DNA of 64,000 bases, taken from Bradyrhizobium tropiciagri (GTDB lineage Bacteria; Pseudomonadota; Alphaproteobacteria; Rhizobiales; Xanthobacteraceae). The position numbers and the translations under genes were made by a program. Location: contig NZ_JAFCKH010000011.1 in NCBI RefSeq assembly GCF_018130505.1, positions 1-64,000 of the forward strand, read 5' to 3'. The notes below the pieces were generated by a model that worked only from the letters and a program-made list of their open reading frames with translations, was not told the DNA's origin and did not search any database. Below are positions 37,237 through 46,765 of the stretch, one piece after another; position 1 is the first letter of the stretch; the number at the start of each line of letters is the position of its first letter.

Positions 37237-37926
37237 ATGCCTCGGTTGGTCACCATTTCCCGATTGCTCATTTCAGTTGCAGCCTTTGTGCTGTGCAGCG
37301 CCGTGACGGCCCCGGCCCAGGACCGCCGGCAGAACGCGCCGGGCGAGTTCGATTTCTACGTGCTGGCACTGTCATGGTCGCCCTCGTTCTGCGAGGCGGC
37401 GAGCGAGCGCGGCAACACCGGCCGCGGCACCCAGGCCCAGTGCAGCGGACGGCCCTACTCCTTCGTGGTGCACGGCCTGTGGCCGCAATACGAGCGCGGC
37501 TTCCCGGAATATTGCCAGCGGCCGTCACCGCGGCTCGCCCGCGGCATCATGACCTCGATGCTCGACCTGATGCCGGCGCCTGGCCTCGTCTTCAACGAAT
37601 GGGACAAGCACGGCACCTGCTCCGGCCTCGGCGAGCGTGCCTATTTCGAGACCATCCGCAAGGCCCGCGCCGCAGTGAAGATCCCCGAGGAATTCCTGCA
37701 ATTGTCGGAGCCGAAGACGATCGCGCCCGACGAGCTGGAAGCCGCCTTCATCAAGATCAATCCGGGCTTGAGCAGTGGCGCGATCTCGGTGACCTGCGAC
37801 AGCAAGCGTCTCAGCGAGGTGCGGATCTGCCTCAGCAAGGATCTGCAATTCCGCTCCTGCGAGGAGATCGACCGCCGCGCCTGCCGCCGCGACCAGGTGC
37901 TGATGCCGCCGATGCGCGGCGGATAG
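37237..37926 (+). CDS. Ribonuclease T2 family protein
   Basis: A 229-aa secreted endoribonuclease. The signal peptide ends near APAQ (residue 27). Active-site segment CAS I is FVVHGLWPQY and CAS II is NEWDKHGTC, carrying both catalytic histidines, the Glu/Asp region and Lys. Paired cysteines are typical. It should act in the periplasm or outside on RNA, releasing 2',3'-cyclic products. ATG 37237 follows TTAGGGAG. Confidence 0.93.
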   Translation: MPRLVTISRLLISVAAFVLCSAVTAPAQDRRQNAPGEFDFYVLALSWSPSFCEAASERGNTGRGTQAQCSGRPYSFVVHGLWPQYERGFPEYCQRPSPRLARGIMTSMLDLMPAPGLVFNEWDKHGTCSGLGERAYFETIRKARAAVKIPEEFLQLSEPKTIAPDELEAAFIKINPGLSSGAISVTCDSKRLSEVRICLSKDLQFRSCEEIDRRACRRDQVLMPPMRGG

Positions 37927-38054
37927 CCTCGTCTCTTCTCATTGCAAGACGCCTGACGAAGCGTCCAGCGCGCGAGCAGAGACGGATCGCTTGCCCTTCG
38001 CGAGGCCGAGCGAAGAGGTCGCTCCGTGCGCGATGACGTGGTAACTGCTGACCC

Positions 38055-38915
38055 ATGAACTATCGTCACGCCTTTCATGCCGGCAGTTTCGCCGACGTCA
38101 TCAAGCACATCGTTCTGGTGCGCATGCTGACCTATCTGCAGGAGAAGCAGGCCGCGTTCCGCGTCATCGACACCCATGCCGGCGCCGGACTCTACGACCT
38201 GACGTCGAGCGAGGCGCAGCGCGGCGGCGAATGGCTCACCGGCATCGCGCGGCTGATGCAGGCGCGGCTCTCCGACAAGGTGTTGCCGCTGGTCGGGCCC
38301 TATCTCGACATCGTCAGGGCTTTCAATCCGAAGGGCGAGTTGAAAGCCTATCCCGGTTCGCCGCTGATCGCGCGGGCACTGCTGCGGCCGCAGGATCGCC
38401 TCACCGCGTGCGAAATCGAACCCGTCGCGCGCAAGCAACTGATCGATGCGCTGCGCCGCGACGCACAGGCGCGCGTCGTCGATCTCGATGGCTGGATGGC
38501 GCTGCCTGCTTTCGTGCCACCGAACGAGCGACGCGGCCTCGTGCTGATCGATCCACCGTTCGAAGCCAAGGATGAGTTCGAGCGACTGGCGCGCGCGTTT
38601 GCCGACGCATTCGCAAAATGGCCGACGGGCACGTACCTGATCTGGTATCCCGTAAAAACACGGAGAGCGACCGACGAGCTTGCACGCAGCGTCGCTGCAG
38701 CAGCGACAACAAGTCGCCCCGCGGGCAAGTGCTTGCGTTTGGAATTCAGTGTGGCGCCGCAAGAAGACGGCGCAGGCCTGGTTTCTACGGGGCTTTTGAT
38801 GGTGAATCCGCCTTGGACGCTCGCAGGTGAGTTAAGACTCATCTTGCCCGAACTCGAGAAGCCGCTGGGCCAGGGCGGCGCGGGACGCTTCAGGTTGGAA
38901 ACTCCGAAGCCTTGA
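38055..38915 (+). CDS. rlmJ: 23S rRNA (adenine(2030)-N(6))-methyltransferase RlmJ
   Basis: A 286-aa class I methyltransferase. It opens with the family signature MNYRHAFHAGSFADVIKHIV; DTHAGAGLYDL is the SAM-binding motif and LIDPPFE supplies the DPPF catalytic motif for N6-adenine methylation. The length fits E. coli RlmJ (280 aa). Monocistronic. Confidence 0.93.
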   Translation: MNYRHAFHAGSFADVIKHIVLVRMLTYLQEKQAAFRVIDTHAGAGLYDLTSSEAQRGGEWLTGIARLMQARLSDKVLPLVGPYLDIVRAFNPKGELKAYPGSPLIARALLRPQDRLTACEIEPVARKQLIDALRRDAQARVVDLDGWMALPAFVPPNERRGLVLIDPPFEAKDEFERLARAFADAFAKWPTGTYLIWYPVKTRRATDELARSVAAAATTSRPAGKCLRLEFSVAPQEDGAGLVSTGLLMVNPPWTLAGELRLILPELEKPLGQGGAGRFRLETPKP

Positions 38916-38998
38916 GATGCCCAAGATGCACCCAAGCCTTAACCCGAATGCGCCATTTGAAAAGTTCGATTTGATCGTAGTCAATTTGCGCGGAACCG

Positions 38999-39204
38999 TA
39001 TTATGCTCATCCTGTTACGACTGGCTTTACGTTCCGCTTCCGCGAATGGTTGCGGCGGAGTGACAAGGCCGAAATAAAATCCAGGCAGACCGGCGGCGTG
39101 ACGCCGGATTGTTCAGGTGGCCAGGCTTCCGACAAGCGAATGTCGGTCAACCGCTATGCGATATGCGTGTAGCGGGAGAGCAATACGGGGGAGGAGTTTT
39201 CCCG
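38999..39204 (+). promoter_or_regulatory. Probable promoter and long 5' leader of cold-shock gene
   Basis: A TATTAT -10-like box (38999-39004) would give a leader of about 195 nt. The leader contains a CCGGCG/CGCCGG hairpin (39090-39107) and ends in a strong GGGGGAGGAG SD. Long structured leaders are typical of cold-shock genes. No -35 box is convincing, and the rest of the gap after rlmJ holds no gene. Confidence 0.4.
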
Positions 39205-39420
39205 ATGGCCATGACTGGGACAGTCAAGTTCTTCAACGGAGAGCGGGGCTACGGCTTCATCAAGCCTGACGATGGCGGCCGCGATGTGTTCGTTCACATC
39301 ACCGCCGTCGAGCGGGCCGGATTGAAGGACCTGACTGAAGGACAGCGCATTACATTCGAGGTCGAACCGGACAAGAAGGGCAAAGGCCCGAAGGCGGTCA
39401 ACCTGGTGATTTCATCGTAA
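39205..39420 (+). CDS. Cold-shock protein (CspA family)
   Basis: A 71-aa single-stranded nucleic-acid-binding OB fold and RNA chaperone. RNP1 is GYGFIKPD and RNP2 is DVFVHIT. ATG 39205 follows GGGGGAGGAG and gives the standard N-terminus (MAMTGTVKFFN). Bradyrhizobia encode many CspA copies; which conditions induce this one is unknown. Confidence 0.95.
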   Translation: MAMTGTVKFFNGERGYGFIKPDDGGRDVFVHITAVERAGLKDLTEGQRITFEVEPDKKGKGPKAVNLVISS

Positions 39421-39427
39421 GCGCGTG

Positions 39428-39470
39428 CGTGATCCGGAAAACCGAATCCGGTTTCCGAATGGATCATGCG
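39428..39470. repeat. Family F short palindrome, copy 1
   Basis: GATCCGGAAAACC and GGTTTCCG...GATCATGC form a hairpin after the cold-shock gene. A second copy is at 63420-63466. The GATCCGGAAAA(N)GGTTTTCC-GATCATGC pattern is common in rhizobia. The rest of 39471-39734 has no gene that I can support. Confidence 0.8.
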
Positions 39471-39734
39471 GACACGTAAGACCTGGGATCGTGCCGCGGT
39501 TGCGTGCGATCACATCACGATCCCGGGCTCTCGGTGAAAACGGAATGAAGCGTTGCGTGTGATGAGCCTGCCGGGCACGTGACCGTGCTCGCTGCGCGAA
39601 CAGCTTAATGACGCGGACGCCATCGGCGGATTCCGCTATGCTGGAATTTGCGGCCGACCGAATGCTTGCGGGTTGCGCTCAACCCGCGGCACGCGATCGG
39701 CTGCGCCGCTCCACGACATCAGACACCACCAAAG

Positions 39735-39761
39735 AAAAACGGCCGCGCAACGCGCGGCCGT
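39735..39761 (-). terminator. Rho-independent terminator of the porin-like gene
   Basis: Read on the minus strand, ACGGCCGCGC pairs with GCGCGGCCGT across a 3-nt loop and is followed by TTTTTC. It starts 25 nt after the stop codon. Confidence 0.93.
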
Positions 39762-39785
39762 GAGTTGATGGTCGACGTTTTCTTC

Positions 39786-40406
39786 TCAGAAGTGATAGTT
39801 GATGCCGGCGCGGACCAGGCTGAAGCCGTAGCCGTTCGATGTGCCGGTGATGGCGAAGTGGCTGCTGGCCAGATCGACATAGAGATACTCGATCTTGGCG
39901 CTCCAGTTCGGGGCAAAGGCCATCTCGGCGCCGGCGCCGACCGCGAAGCCCACATTGGTGTGGCTTTCCGACAGGCCGAAGGTCTCGCCGCGCAGCTCGC
40001 CGAAGGCAAGACCGCCGGTCGCATAGAACAGCACGTTGTTGACGGCGTAGCCGGCGCGGCCGCGCACCGTGCCGAACCAGGGATTGGAGAACTTCCACGG
40101 CGCGAAGCGGTCGTCCGCGGCGGAGGCCTGGATGTCGCCTTCGATGCCGAACACCCAAGGCGTGCCGTTCTGGAAATTGTAGCCGGCCTGCACGCCGCCG
40201 ACGAAGCCGGACGGTTTGGTCGGGTTGTTGTCGACCGAGCCCCAGCCGTAGCCGAGGTTGCCGCCGAGATAGGGGCCGGCCCAGCTATAGGCGTTGAGCG
40301 GCTGGTTGACGGTGTAGGGCGAGCCGTAGTTGAGGTCGGCCGACGCCGCCGAGGTCGTCCAGCCGGCGACGATCAACGCCAGCGCACGCGCAACCAACCG
40401 GGTCAT
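39786..40406 (-). CDS. Outer-membrane beta-barrel protein (Omp25/RopB-like)
   Basis: A 206-aa protein with a signal peptide ending in ASA at about residue 23. The mature chain has alternating aromatic beta strands (WAGPYLGGNLGYGWG, GGVQAGYNFQNG, GFAVGAGAEMAFAPNWSAKI) and ends in an aromatic (GINYHF), the outer-membrane assembly signal. This is the 8-strand Omp25/Omp31 group abundant in rhizobia. Its own terminator follows. Confidence 0.9.
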   Translation of the reverse strand: MTRLVARALALIVAGWTTSAASADLNYGSPYTVNQPLNAYSWAGPYLGGNLGYGWGSVDNNPTKPSGFVGGVQAGYNFQNGTPWVFGIEGDIQASAADDRFAPWKFSNPWFGTVRGRAGYAVNNVLFYATGGLAFGELRGETFGLSESHTNVGFAVGAGAEMAFAPNWSAKIEYLYVDLASSHFAITGTSNGYGFSLVRAGINYHF

Positions 40407-40672
40407 CGGGACTCTCCACCACGCAACTGCCGGAACCCGCCGGCCGCGGGGCCAGCGTGGTTACGGTTTTCCACCTATTTCGCCAGGATTTATCGAGAGT
40501 TTTAAGTTAAAGGCCTGTTAAGCCCGGTTACCGCGCCGCTCATCAGTCTTAACAATGTGTTACGCACCGTTCGCGGCAGCCCTCGCAGGGCCGATAAGCT
40601 GCTGCAAAACGGAGCTGTTTTGCCGTCTCGCCGGCGCTGGCGACCGGCCTCCCAAGCGCTTAGTTTACGGCA

Positions 40673-42754
40673 ATGGTTCACGATTCTTCCGAGCGTCCGG
40701 CGCCGGCTCCCCGCAAGGCGCGGCGCGGCTCACGATCCGATCTGCCGCAGGACGACCTGACGCTCGATACGAGCGACGTCGATCCGGAAACCTCGGCAAC
40801 CGACGAGGACGATGACGCTCGCCTGCCTGACGCGGATATGGCGGAGGCGGCCACCGAAGGCACGCTTGCCGTCGGGCACGCCGCGATCGAGAACGCGGTG
40901 CGCCTCGCGCCGACCTCGCCCGGCGTCTACCGCATGCTCAATGCCGCCAACGACGTGCTCTATGTCGGCAAGGCCAAGAACGTCAAAAAGCGGCTGTCGT
41001 CCTATGCACGCGTCAGCGCGCCGCTGCCGGCGCGCATCCTGCGCATGATCGCAGCGACGACCCAGGTCGAGATCGTCTCGACCATGACCGAGACCGAGGC
41101 GCTGCTGCTCGAGGCCAATTTGATCAAGCAGCTCCGGCCGCGGTTCAACGTGCAGCTGCGCGACGACAAGTCGTTTCCCTATATCCTGATATCGGGCGAC
41201 CATTGGGCGCCGCAGATCCTCAAGCATCGCGGCGCGCAGTCGCGGCCCGGTCGCTATTTCGGCCCGTTCGCCAACGCCGGCGCGGTCAACCGCACCATCA
41301 CGGCGCTGCAGCGCGCCTTCCTGATCCGCTCCTGCACCGACGGCTTCTTCGAGAGCCGCAGCCGGCCCTGCCTGCTCTACCAGATCAAGCGCTGCGCCGG
41401 CCCCTGCACGCGCGAGATCGATTTCCCCGGCTACAGCGAATTGGTGCGCGAGGCGACCGAATTCCTGTCCGGCCGCAGCCATGCGGTGAAGGAGCTGCTT
41501 GCGGCCGAGATGGAGAAGGCCTCCGGCGAACTCGAATTCGAGACCGCGGCGCTGTATCGCGACCGCCTCGCGGCGCTATCGGCAATCCAGTCGCAGCAGG
41601 GCATCAACCCGCGCACGGTCGAAGAGGCCGACGTGTTCGCCATCCACCAGGAGGGCGGCTATTCCTGCGTCGAGGTGTTCTTCTTCCGCACCGGCCAGAA
41701 CTGGGGCAACCGCGCCTATTTCCCGAAAGCGGAGAAGACCTTCACGCCGGAGGAGGTGCTGGCTTCCTTCCTCGCGCAATTCTACGACGACAAGCCGCCG
41801 CCGAAGCTGATCCTGCTGTCGCACGAGATCGAGGAGAGCGCGCTGCTCGCCGACGCGCTGTCGGTCAAGGCCGGCAGCAAGGTCGAGGTCTCCGTCCCCA
41901 AGCGCGGCGAGAAGAAGGAGCTGATCGGCCACGCGCTGACCAATGCGCGCGAGGCGCTCGGCCGCAAGCTTGCCGACACCGCGACGCAGAGCCGCCTGCT
42001 GGAGGCCATGGTCACCACGCTCGGGCTGCCGCATGCGCCGAAGCGCATCGAGGTCTACGACAACAGCCACATCATGGGCACCAACGCGGTCGGCGCGATG
42101 ATCGTGGCCGGGCCCGACGGCTTCATCAAGAACCAGTACCGCAAGTTCAACATCAAGTCCGAGGGGCTGACGCCCGGCGACGACTACGGAATGATGCGCG
42201 AGGTGCTGGAGCGGCGCTTCAAGCGCCTGCTGAAGCCGCCGGAGGCCGATGCCGCCAAAACGAAGCCGGACGACAAGGCGGATGAGGATGCGTTCCCGCA
42301 ATGGCCGGACCTCGTGATCATCGACGGCGGCCGCGGCCAGCTCAACGCCGCCAGGGAGATCTTCCAGGCCCTCGGCCTGACCCAGGTCGCGCTGATGGCG
42401 GTCGCCAAGGGACCGGAGCGCGATGCAGGGCGCGAAACCCTGTTCATGCCGGATCGCGAGGCTATCAAGCTGGAGCCGCGCGACCCGGTGCTGTATTTTA
42501 TCCAGCGGCTGCGCGACGAGGCCCACCGCTTCGTGATCGGCTCGCACCGCAAGCTGCGCAAGAAGGATATCCGCGAGGCCGGCTTGCAGGAGATCCCGGG
42601 CATCGGCCCGTCGCGTAAACGTGCGTTGCTGCACCATTTCGGAACCCTGAAGGAGATCGAGCGGGCCTCGATCGCGGACCTCGGCAAGGTTCCGGGCGTC
42701 AGTGCCGAGAGCGCCCGCAAGATTTTCGAGTTTTTCCACGCCCAGCCGGGTTAA
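40673..42754 (+). CDS. uvrC: Excinuclease ABC subunit C
   Basis: Makes the dual incisions in nucleotide excision repair with UvrB. The 693-aa protein has a GIY-YIG nuclease domain ([20 protein letters not shown], about residues 83-102), a UvrB-interaction UVR motif (near 265-300), an RNase H-like domain ([22 protein letters not shown]), and C-terminal tandem HhH ([20 protein letters not shown]). An extra N-terminal stretch of about 75 acidic, Asp-rich residues precedes the nuclease domain. An internal ATG at residue 56 is an alternative start. It is upstream of pgsA but separated by about 90 nt. Confidence 0.96.
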   Translation: MVHDSSERPAPAPRKARRGSRSDLPQDDLTLDTSDVDPETSATDEDDDARLPDADMAEAATEGTLAVGHAAIENAVRLAPTSPGVYRMLNAANDVLYVGKAKNVKKRLSSYARVSAPLPARILRMIAATTQVEIVSTMTETEALLLEANLIKQLRPRFNVQLRDDKSFPYILISGDHWAPQILKHRGAQSRPGRYFGPFANAGAVNRTITALQRAFLIRSCTDGFFESRSRPCLLYQIKRCAGPCTREIDFPGYSELVREATEFLSGRSHAVKELLAAEMEKASGELEFETAALYRDRLAALSAIQSQQGINPRTVEEADVFAIHQEGGYSCVEVFFFRTGQNWGNRAYFPKAEKTFTPEEVLASFLAQFYDDKPPPKLILLSHEIEESALLADALSVKAGSKVEVSVPKRGEKKELIGHALTNAREALGRKLADTATQSRLLEAMVTTLGLPHAPKRIEVYDNSHIMGTNAVGAMIVAGPDGFIKNQYRKFNIKSEGLTPGDDYGMMREVLERRFKRLLKPPEADAAKTKPDDKADEDAFPQWPDLVIIDGGRGQLNAAREIFQALGLTQVALMAVAKGPERDAGRETLFMPDREAIKLEPRDPVLYFIQRLRDEAHRFVIGSHRKLRKKDIREAGLQEIPGIGPSRKRALLHHFGTLKEIERASIADLGKVPGVSAESARKIFEFFHAQPG

Positions 42755-42845
42755 AGGAGAAGCTGTTCATCAGGGCGTCGCCTGCGACTGACCATCTTGG
42801 GTCGGCCCTGTTGACCTTCTCGATTCAGCGGTATTGGTAGGACGG

Positions 42846-43460
42846 ATGAACATCGCGACGACCCGGGGACAGCCCAAGACCTTGTCCCTTCCAAATATCC
42901 TGACCTACGCCCGGATCGCCGCGATCCCGGTGGTGATCGGCTGCGTCTACTGGCAATCGATCATGGACGGCCCGCTCTGGCTGCGCTGGGTGGCTCTGGC
43001 CGTGTTCATCGCGGCGGGGGTCACCGACTATCTCGACGGCTATTACGCCCGAATCTGGGACCAGCAATCGGCCTTCGGGCGGATGCTCGACCCGATCGCC
43101 GACAAGCTCTTGGTCGCCTCCAGCCTCTTGATGCTGGCCGCCGACAACTCGATCCATGGCTGGACGCTGTGGGCGGCGATCGTGATCCTGTGCCGCGAGA
43201 TCCTGGTCTCGGGCCTGCGCGAGTACCTCGCCGGCCTGCGGGTCAGCGTGCCCGTCACCAAGCTGGCGAAGTGGAAGACCACGATCCAGCTCGTCGCGAT
43301 CGGCTTTTTGATCGCGGGCGAGGCCGGCGAGCAGATCTTCCCGCCAACCACCCTGATCGGTATCGCGCTGCTCTGGATGTCGGCGATCTTCACGATCTAC
43401 ACCGGCTGGGACTACTTCCGCGCCGGCATCCACCACCTCATCAAGGAGGATGAGGGATGA
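42846..43460 (+). CDS. pgsA: CDP-diacylglycerol-glycerol-3-phosphate 3-phosphatidyltransferase
   Basis: Makes phosphatidylglycerophosphate in the inner membrane. The full CDP-alcohol phosphotransferase motif DG-x2-AR-x8-G-x3-D-x3-D is present as DGYYAR...G...D...D at about residues 63-84. Around four to six TM helices. The 204-aa length is usual. ATG 42846 is preceded by GGTAGGACGG. Its stop overlaps the moaD start (ATGA). Confidence 0.95.
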   Translation: MNIATTRGQPKTLSLPNILTYARIAAIPVVIGCVYWQSIMDGPLWLRWVALAVFIAAGVTDYLDGYYARIWDQQSAFGRMLDPIADKLLVASSLLMLAADNSIHGWTLWAAIVILCREILVSGLREYLAGLRVSVPVTKLAKWKTTIQLVAIGFLIAGEAGEQIFPPTTLIGIALLWMSAIFTIYTGWDYFRAGIHHLIKEDEG

Positions 43461-43708
43461 AGCTGAAGTATTTCGCCTGGGTGCGCGAACGGATCGGCAA
43501 GGCCGAGGAGACGATTGAGCCACCGGCCGAGGTGCGCACCGTCGGCGACCTGATCGGCTGGCTCGCCGCGCGCGATGACGCCTACGCCTATGCGTTCGAG
43601 AAGCCCAAGGTGATCCGCGCCGCAATCGACCAGTCCCACGTCAAGCAGGACGCCGCCATCTCCGGCGCCCGCGAGATCGCGTTCTTCCCGCCGATGACCG
43701 GCGGCTAA
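43457..43708 (+). CDS. moaD: Molybdopterin synthase sulfur carrier subunit
   Basis: An 83-aa beta-grasp protein ending in the essential GG (PPMTGG), which is thiocarboxylated to carry sulfur into molybdopterin. It overlaps pgsA by 4 nt and precedes moaE by 6 nt, consistent with the MoaD-MoaE heterotetramer being made from one message. Confidence 0.95.
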   Translation: MKLKYFAWVRERIGKAEETIEPPAEVRTVGDLIGWLAARDDAYAYAFEKPKVIRAAIDQSHVKQDAAISGAREIAFFPPMTGG

Positions 43709-43714
43709 CCTTCC

Positions 43715-44182
43715 ATGTCTGTCGCCGCGACCATCCGTATCCAGGAAGCCGACTTCGACGTCGCGCAGGAGATCGCGGCGCTGAGCCGGGGCCGCACCGA
43801 TGTCGGCGCGGTCGTCAGCTTCAGCGGCATCTGCCGCGGCAATGAGCAAGGCGAGCCGATCGCCGCGCTGACGCTCGAACACTATCCCGGCATGGCCGAG
43901 GCCGAGATCGGACGCCACGCCGACGAGGCGCTGTCGCGCTGGCCGTTGCAGGGCCTCACCATCATCCACCGCTTCGGCCGCATCCCGCCGGGCGAGAACA
44001 TCGTGCTGGTCGTGACCGCGTCCGCGCACCGCCTGGCCGCGTTCGAGGCCGCCGAATTCCTGATGGACTACCTCAAGACCAACGCACCGTTCTGGAAGCG
44101 CGAGGAAAGCGCCCGCGGCACCAGCTGGATCGAGGCCCGCGACCATGACGATGCGGCCGCCGCGCGCTGGACCAAATCCTGA
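43715..44182 (+). CDS. moaE: Molybdopterin synthase catalytic subunit
   Basis: A 155-aa partner of MoaD that inserts two sulfurs into cPMP. Conserved segments: GAVVSFSGICRG, LEHYPGMAE, IIHRFGRIPPGE and the C-terminal KREESARGTSWIEA with the catalytic lysine region. It overlaps the next gene's start by 1 nt. Confidence 0.95.
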   Translation: MSVAATIRIQEADFDVAQEIAALSRGRTDVGAVVSFSGICRGNEQGEPIAALTLEHYPGMAEAEIGRHADEALSRWPLQGLTIIHRFGRIPPGENIVLVVTASAHRLAAFEAAEFLMDYLKTNAPFWKREESARGTSWIEARDHDDAAAARWTKS

Positions 44183-45153
44183 TGGCCAAGCGCAGCAAAG
44201 CGCCGGCCAAGCCGTCGGCAAAGCGCAGCCCCGCCGCGCCGAAGCCGCCCAAGGTCGGCCCGGGTGAGCTTCACACCCTGTTCGATCTCCTGCGCTACGC
44301 GGTGAGCCGCTTCAATGCGGCAAAGCTGGTGTTCGCGCATGGCACCACCGATCCGGTCGCCGAAGCCGCCTTCCTGATCTGCGAGACGCTGCACCTGCAT
44401 CCCGACCAGTTCGAAAACTTCGCCAACGCGCGCGTCACCAACGCTGAAGGCCGCCAGATCCTCGACCTGATCGAGCGCCGCATCGCGACGCGCAAGCCGG
44501 CCGCCTATCTCGTCAACAAGGTCTACATGCGTGGCCTGCCGTTCTATGTCGACGAGCGCACCATCGTGCCGCGCTCCTTCATCGGCGAATTGCTGGATTC
44601 GCATTTCGGCGGCGACGAGGACGGCACTTCGCTGATCGGCGATCCGGCCGAGGTCGAAAACGTGCTCGATCTCTGCACCGGCTCCGGCTGCCTTGCGATC
44701 CTCGCCAGCCGGAATTTTCCCAACGCCGCGGTCGACGCGGTGGATATCTCCAAGGATGCGCTCGCGGTCGCCGCGCGCAATGTCGCCGACCACGGTCTCG
44801 ACGATCGCCTGACACTCTATCGCGGCGACCTGTTCGAGCCGCTCGGCCCCCGGCGCTACGACCTGATCATCTCCAACCCGCCGTATGTCGATGCCGAGGG
44901 CATGGCGACACTGCCGCGCGAGTGCCGCGCCGAGCCAAAAATCGCCTTCGACGGCGGCGCCGACGGGCTCGACATCATCCGCCGCATCCTCGACGAGGCC
45001 AAACAGCATCTGACCCCGCAGGGCGGCCTGCTCTGCGAGATCGGCCGCGGCCGCGACTACCTCGAGGGCGCGTATCCGGCCCTGCCTTTGCTCTGGCTCG
45101 ACACCGAGGACTCCGAGGGCGAGGTGTTCTGGATCGGCGCCGCAGACCTCTGA
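44182..45153 (+). CDS. prmB: 50S ribosomal protein L3 N(5)-glutamine methyltransferase
   Basis: A 323-aa HemK-family enzyme. The motif NPPY (IISNPPYVDAEG) marks glutamine N5-methylation, and VLDLCTGSGCLAI is the SAM motif. The helical N-terminal domain (residues 30-120) and PRSFIGELL fit PrmB rather than PrmC. An N-terminal Lys/Ala/Pro-rich tail of about 25 residues is extra. Its ATG overlaps the moaE TGA, so it closes the pgsA-moaDE operon. Confidence 0.9.
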   Translation: MAKRSKAPAKPSAKRSPAAPKPPKVGPGELHTLFDLLRYAVSRFNAAKLVFAHGTTDPVAEAAFLICETLHLHPDQFENFANARVTNAEGRQILDLIERRIATRKPAAYLVNKVYMRGLPFYVDERTIVPRSFIGELLDSHFGGDEDGTSLIGDPAEVENVLDLCTGSGCLAILASRNFPNAAVDAVDISKDALAVAARNVADHGLDDRLTLYRGDLFEPLGPRRYDLIISNPPYVDAEGMATLPRECRAEPKIAFDGGADGLDIIRRILDEAKQHLTPQGGLLCEIGRGRDYLEGAYPALPLLWLDTEDSEGEVFWIGAADL

Positions 45154-45313
45154 CATCGGCGCCCAACGCCCCGGCCATCGTGGGGGCCGCCGGCGAACGG
45201 GGCGAAATCATGTGCAGTTCCAGCCGGTTCCTGAGATCGCGCACCCGTCGAATCAACAATGGTGCTAGACTCGCGCAATTGGGCATATCCGGACCGAGGG
45301 CGCAGCGCGCAGC

Positions 45314-46750
45314 ATGATTCGCATCTCCACGATCTTCATCGCCATCTGCATGGTGCTGGTCGCGGCCTCGCTCGGCTTCGTCCTGTATTCGGTGGCGGGC
45401 ATCAGCGGATCGGAATCGGCGATCGTGGCGCTCACCGCCCTCACCTTCCTGATCCTCTACAACGCGGTCTCGATGCGGCTGCGCGATCGCACCGATGTCG
45501 GCAACCAGATCGCCGATCTGTCGGGCGGCACCGCGGACCTCGCCCGCCAGGTCGCCGAATTCGGCCGGCGCCTCGCCGCGGTCGAGGGCCGCGTGACCTC
45601 GGCCAACTCCACCAGCGCCGACCGCACCCAGGCGCTGGCCGGCGAGATCAACGAGCTGGGCACCCTGGTCAGAGAGCTCGCGGCGTCCGTCGCCCACCAC
45701 GAGGAGATGCTTGCGGCCGCTCCGGTCGTCCACGCACCGGCGCCGCCGCCGCGCGAGGATCTGATCCAGCCATCTGCGCCGGCGCCGACTTACGCCGCAG
45801 CCCCCGCCTATGCCGCGGAGCCCGAACCCGAGCTTGCGCCCGCGCCGGTCGCGGCGATCCCGCGCAGCCAGAGCCAGCTGCTCGGCGCGATCAAGAGCGC
45901 GATCGACGAGAACCGACTCGACATCTACCTGCAGCCGATGGTGACGCTGCCGCAGCGCAAGGTGCGCTATTACGAGGCGGTGACGCGGCTGCGCGACGAG
46001 CGCGACCAGGTGCTCGCCGCCGACGATTTCATCGCGGTCGCCGAGGCCGGCGGCCTGATCGGCCGCATCGACCATCTGGTGATGGTCCGCAGCGTGCAGG
46101 TGCTGCGCCGCCTGATGGTGCGCAGCAAGGATGTCGGCGTGTTCTGCAACGTCTCCGCGGCGACGCTGGCCAGCCCCGGCACCTTTATCCAGTGCCTCGA
46201 TTTCCTCGAGGCCAACCGCGCGCTGGCGCCCTCGCTGGTGCTCGAATTCAAGCAGGCGACGTTCCGCCATCTCGGCCCGGTCGAGAGCGAAAGCCTCGCC
46301 GCGCTGGCGCAGCGCGGCTACCGCTTCTCGATCGACCATGTCACGGACCTCCGCCTCGAGCCGCGCGAGCTCGCCGACCGCGGCGTGCGGTTCATCAAGG
46401 TGCCGGCCGCGCTGCTGCTCGACGACAGGCAGATCGCGACCACCGACATCCACCCCTCCGATCTCTCCGACCTGCTCGGCCGCTACGGCATCGACCTCGT
46501 CGCCGAGCGGATCGAGGGCGAGCGTTCCGTGGTCGACCTGCTCGACTACGACGTCCGGCTCGGCCAGGGTTTCCTGTTCGCCCCGCCGCGGCCGTTGCGG
46601 CCGGAGGGAGCATCTGCTACCGCCGACACTCCGCAGACCAAGCCACAGGATCTCAATGGCGCCGGCAATCCAGCACCCGTCTCCAGTCCCGCGGCACCGC
46701 GCGCAACCGGCAACGCCGCGCTGGCGCGTCGCGCCGTCGGCCCGAACTAA
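45314..46750 (+). CDS. TipF-like membrane protein with degenerate EAL domain
   Basis: A 478-aa protein with two N-terminal TM helices (about residues 5-25 and 35-53), a coiled coil (about 60-130), a Pro/Ala linker (135-180) and an EAL domain (about 190-435). The EAL catalytic set is incomplete: E221 (YEAVTR) and the NVS asparagine remain, but the DDFG motif is D341-H342-V-T and the K-x-D motif at K362 lacks the Asp, so cyclic-di-GMP hydrolysis is unlikely. The architecture matches Caulobacter TipF, a c-di-GMP-binding factor for polar flagellum assembly. A binding role is inferred by analogy. Confidence 0.82.
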   Translation: MIRISTIFIAICMVLVAASLGFVLYSVAGISGSESAIVALTALTFLILYNAVSMRLRDRTDVGNQIADLSGGTADLARQVAEFGRRLAAVEGRVTSANSTSADRTQALAGEINELGTLVRELAASVAHHEEMLAAAPVVHAPAPPPREDLIQPSAPAPTYAAAPAYAAEPEPELAPAPVAAIPRSQSQLLGAIKSAIDENRLDIYLQPMVTLPQRKVRYYEAVTRLRDERDQVLAADDFIAVAEAGGLIGRIDHLVMVRSVQVLRRLMVRSKDVGVFCNVSAATLASPGTFIQCLDFLEANRALAPSLVLEFKQATFRHLGPVESESLAALAQRGYRFSIDHVTDLRLEPRELADRGVRFIKVPAALLLDDRQIATTDIHPSDLSDLLGRYGIDLVAERIEGERSVVDLLDYDVRLGQGFLFAPPRPLRPEGASATADTPQTKPQDLNGAGNPAPVSSPAAPRATGNAALARRAVGPN

Positions 46751-46765
46751 GTGGTGCCCCCCGAC

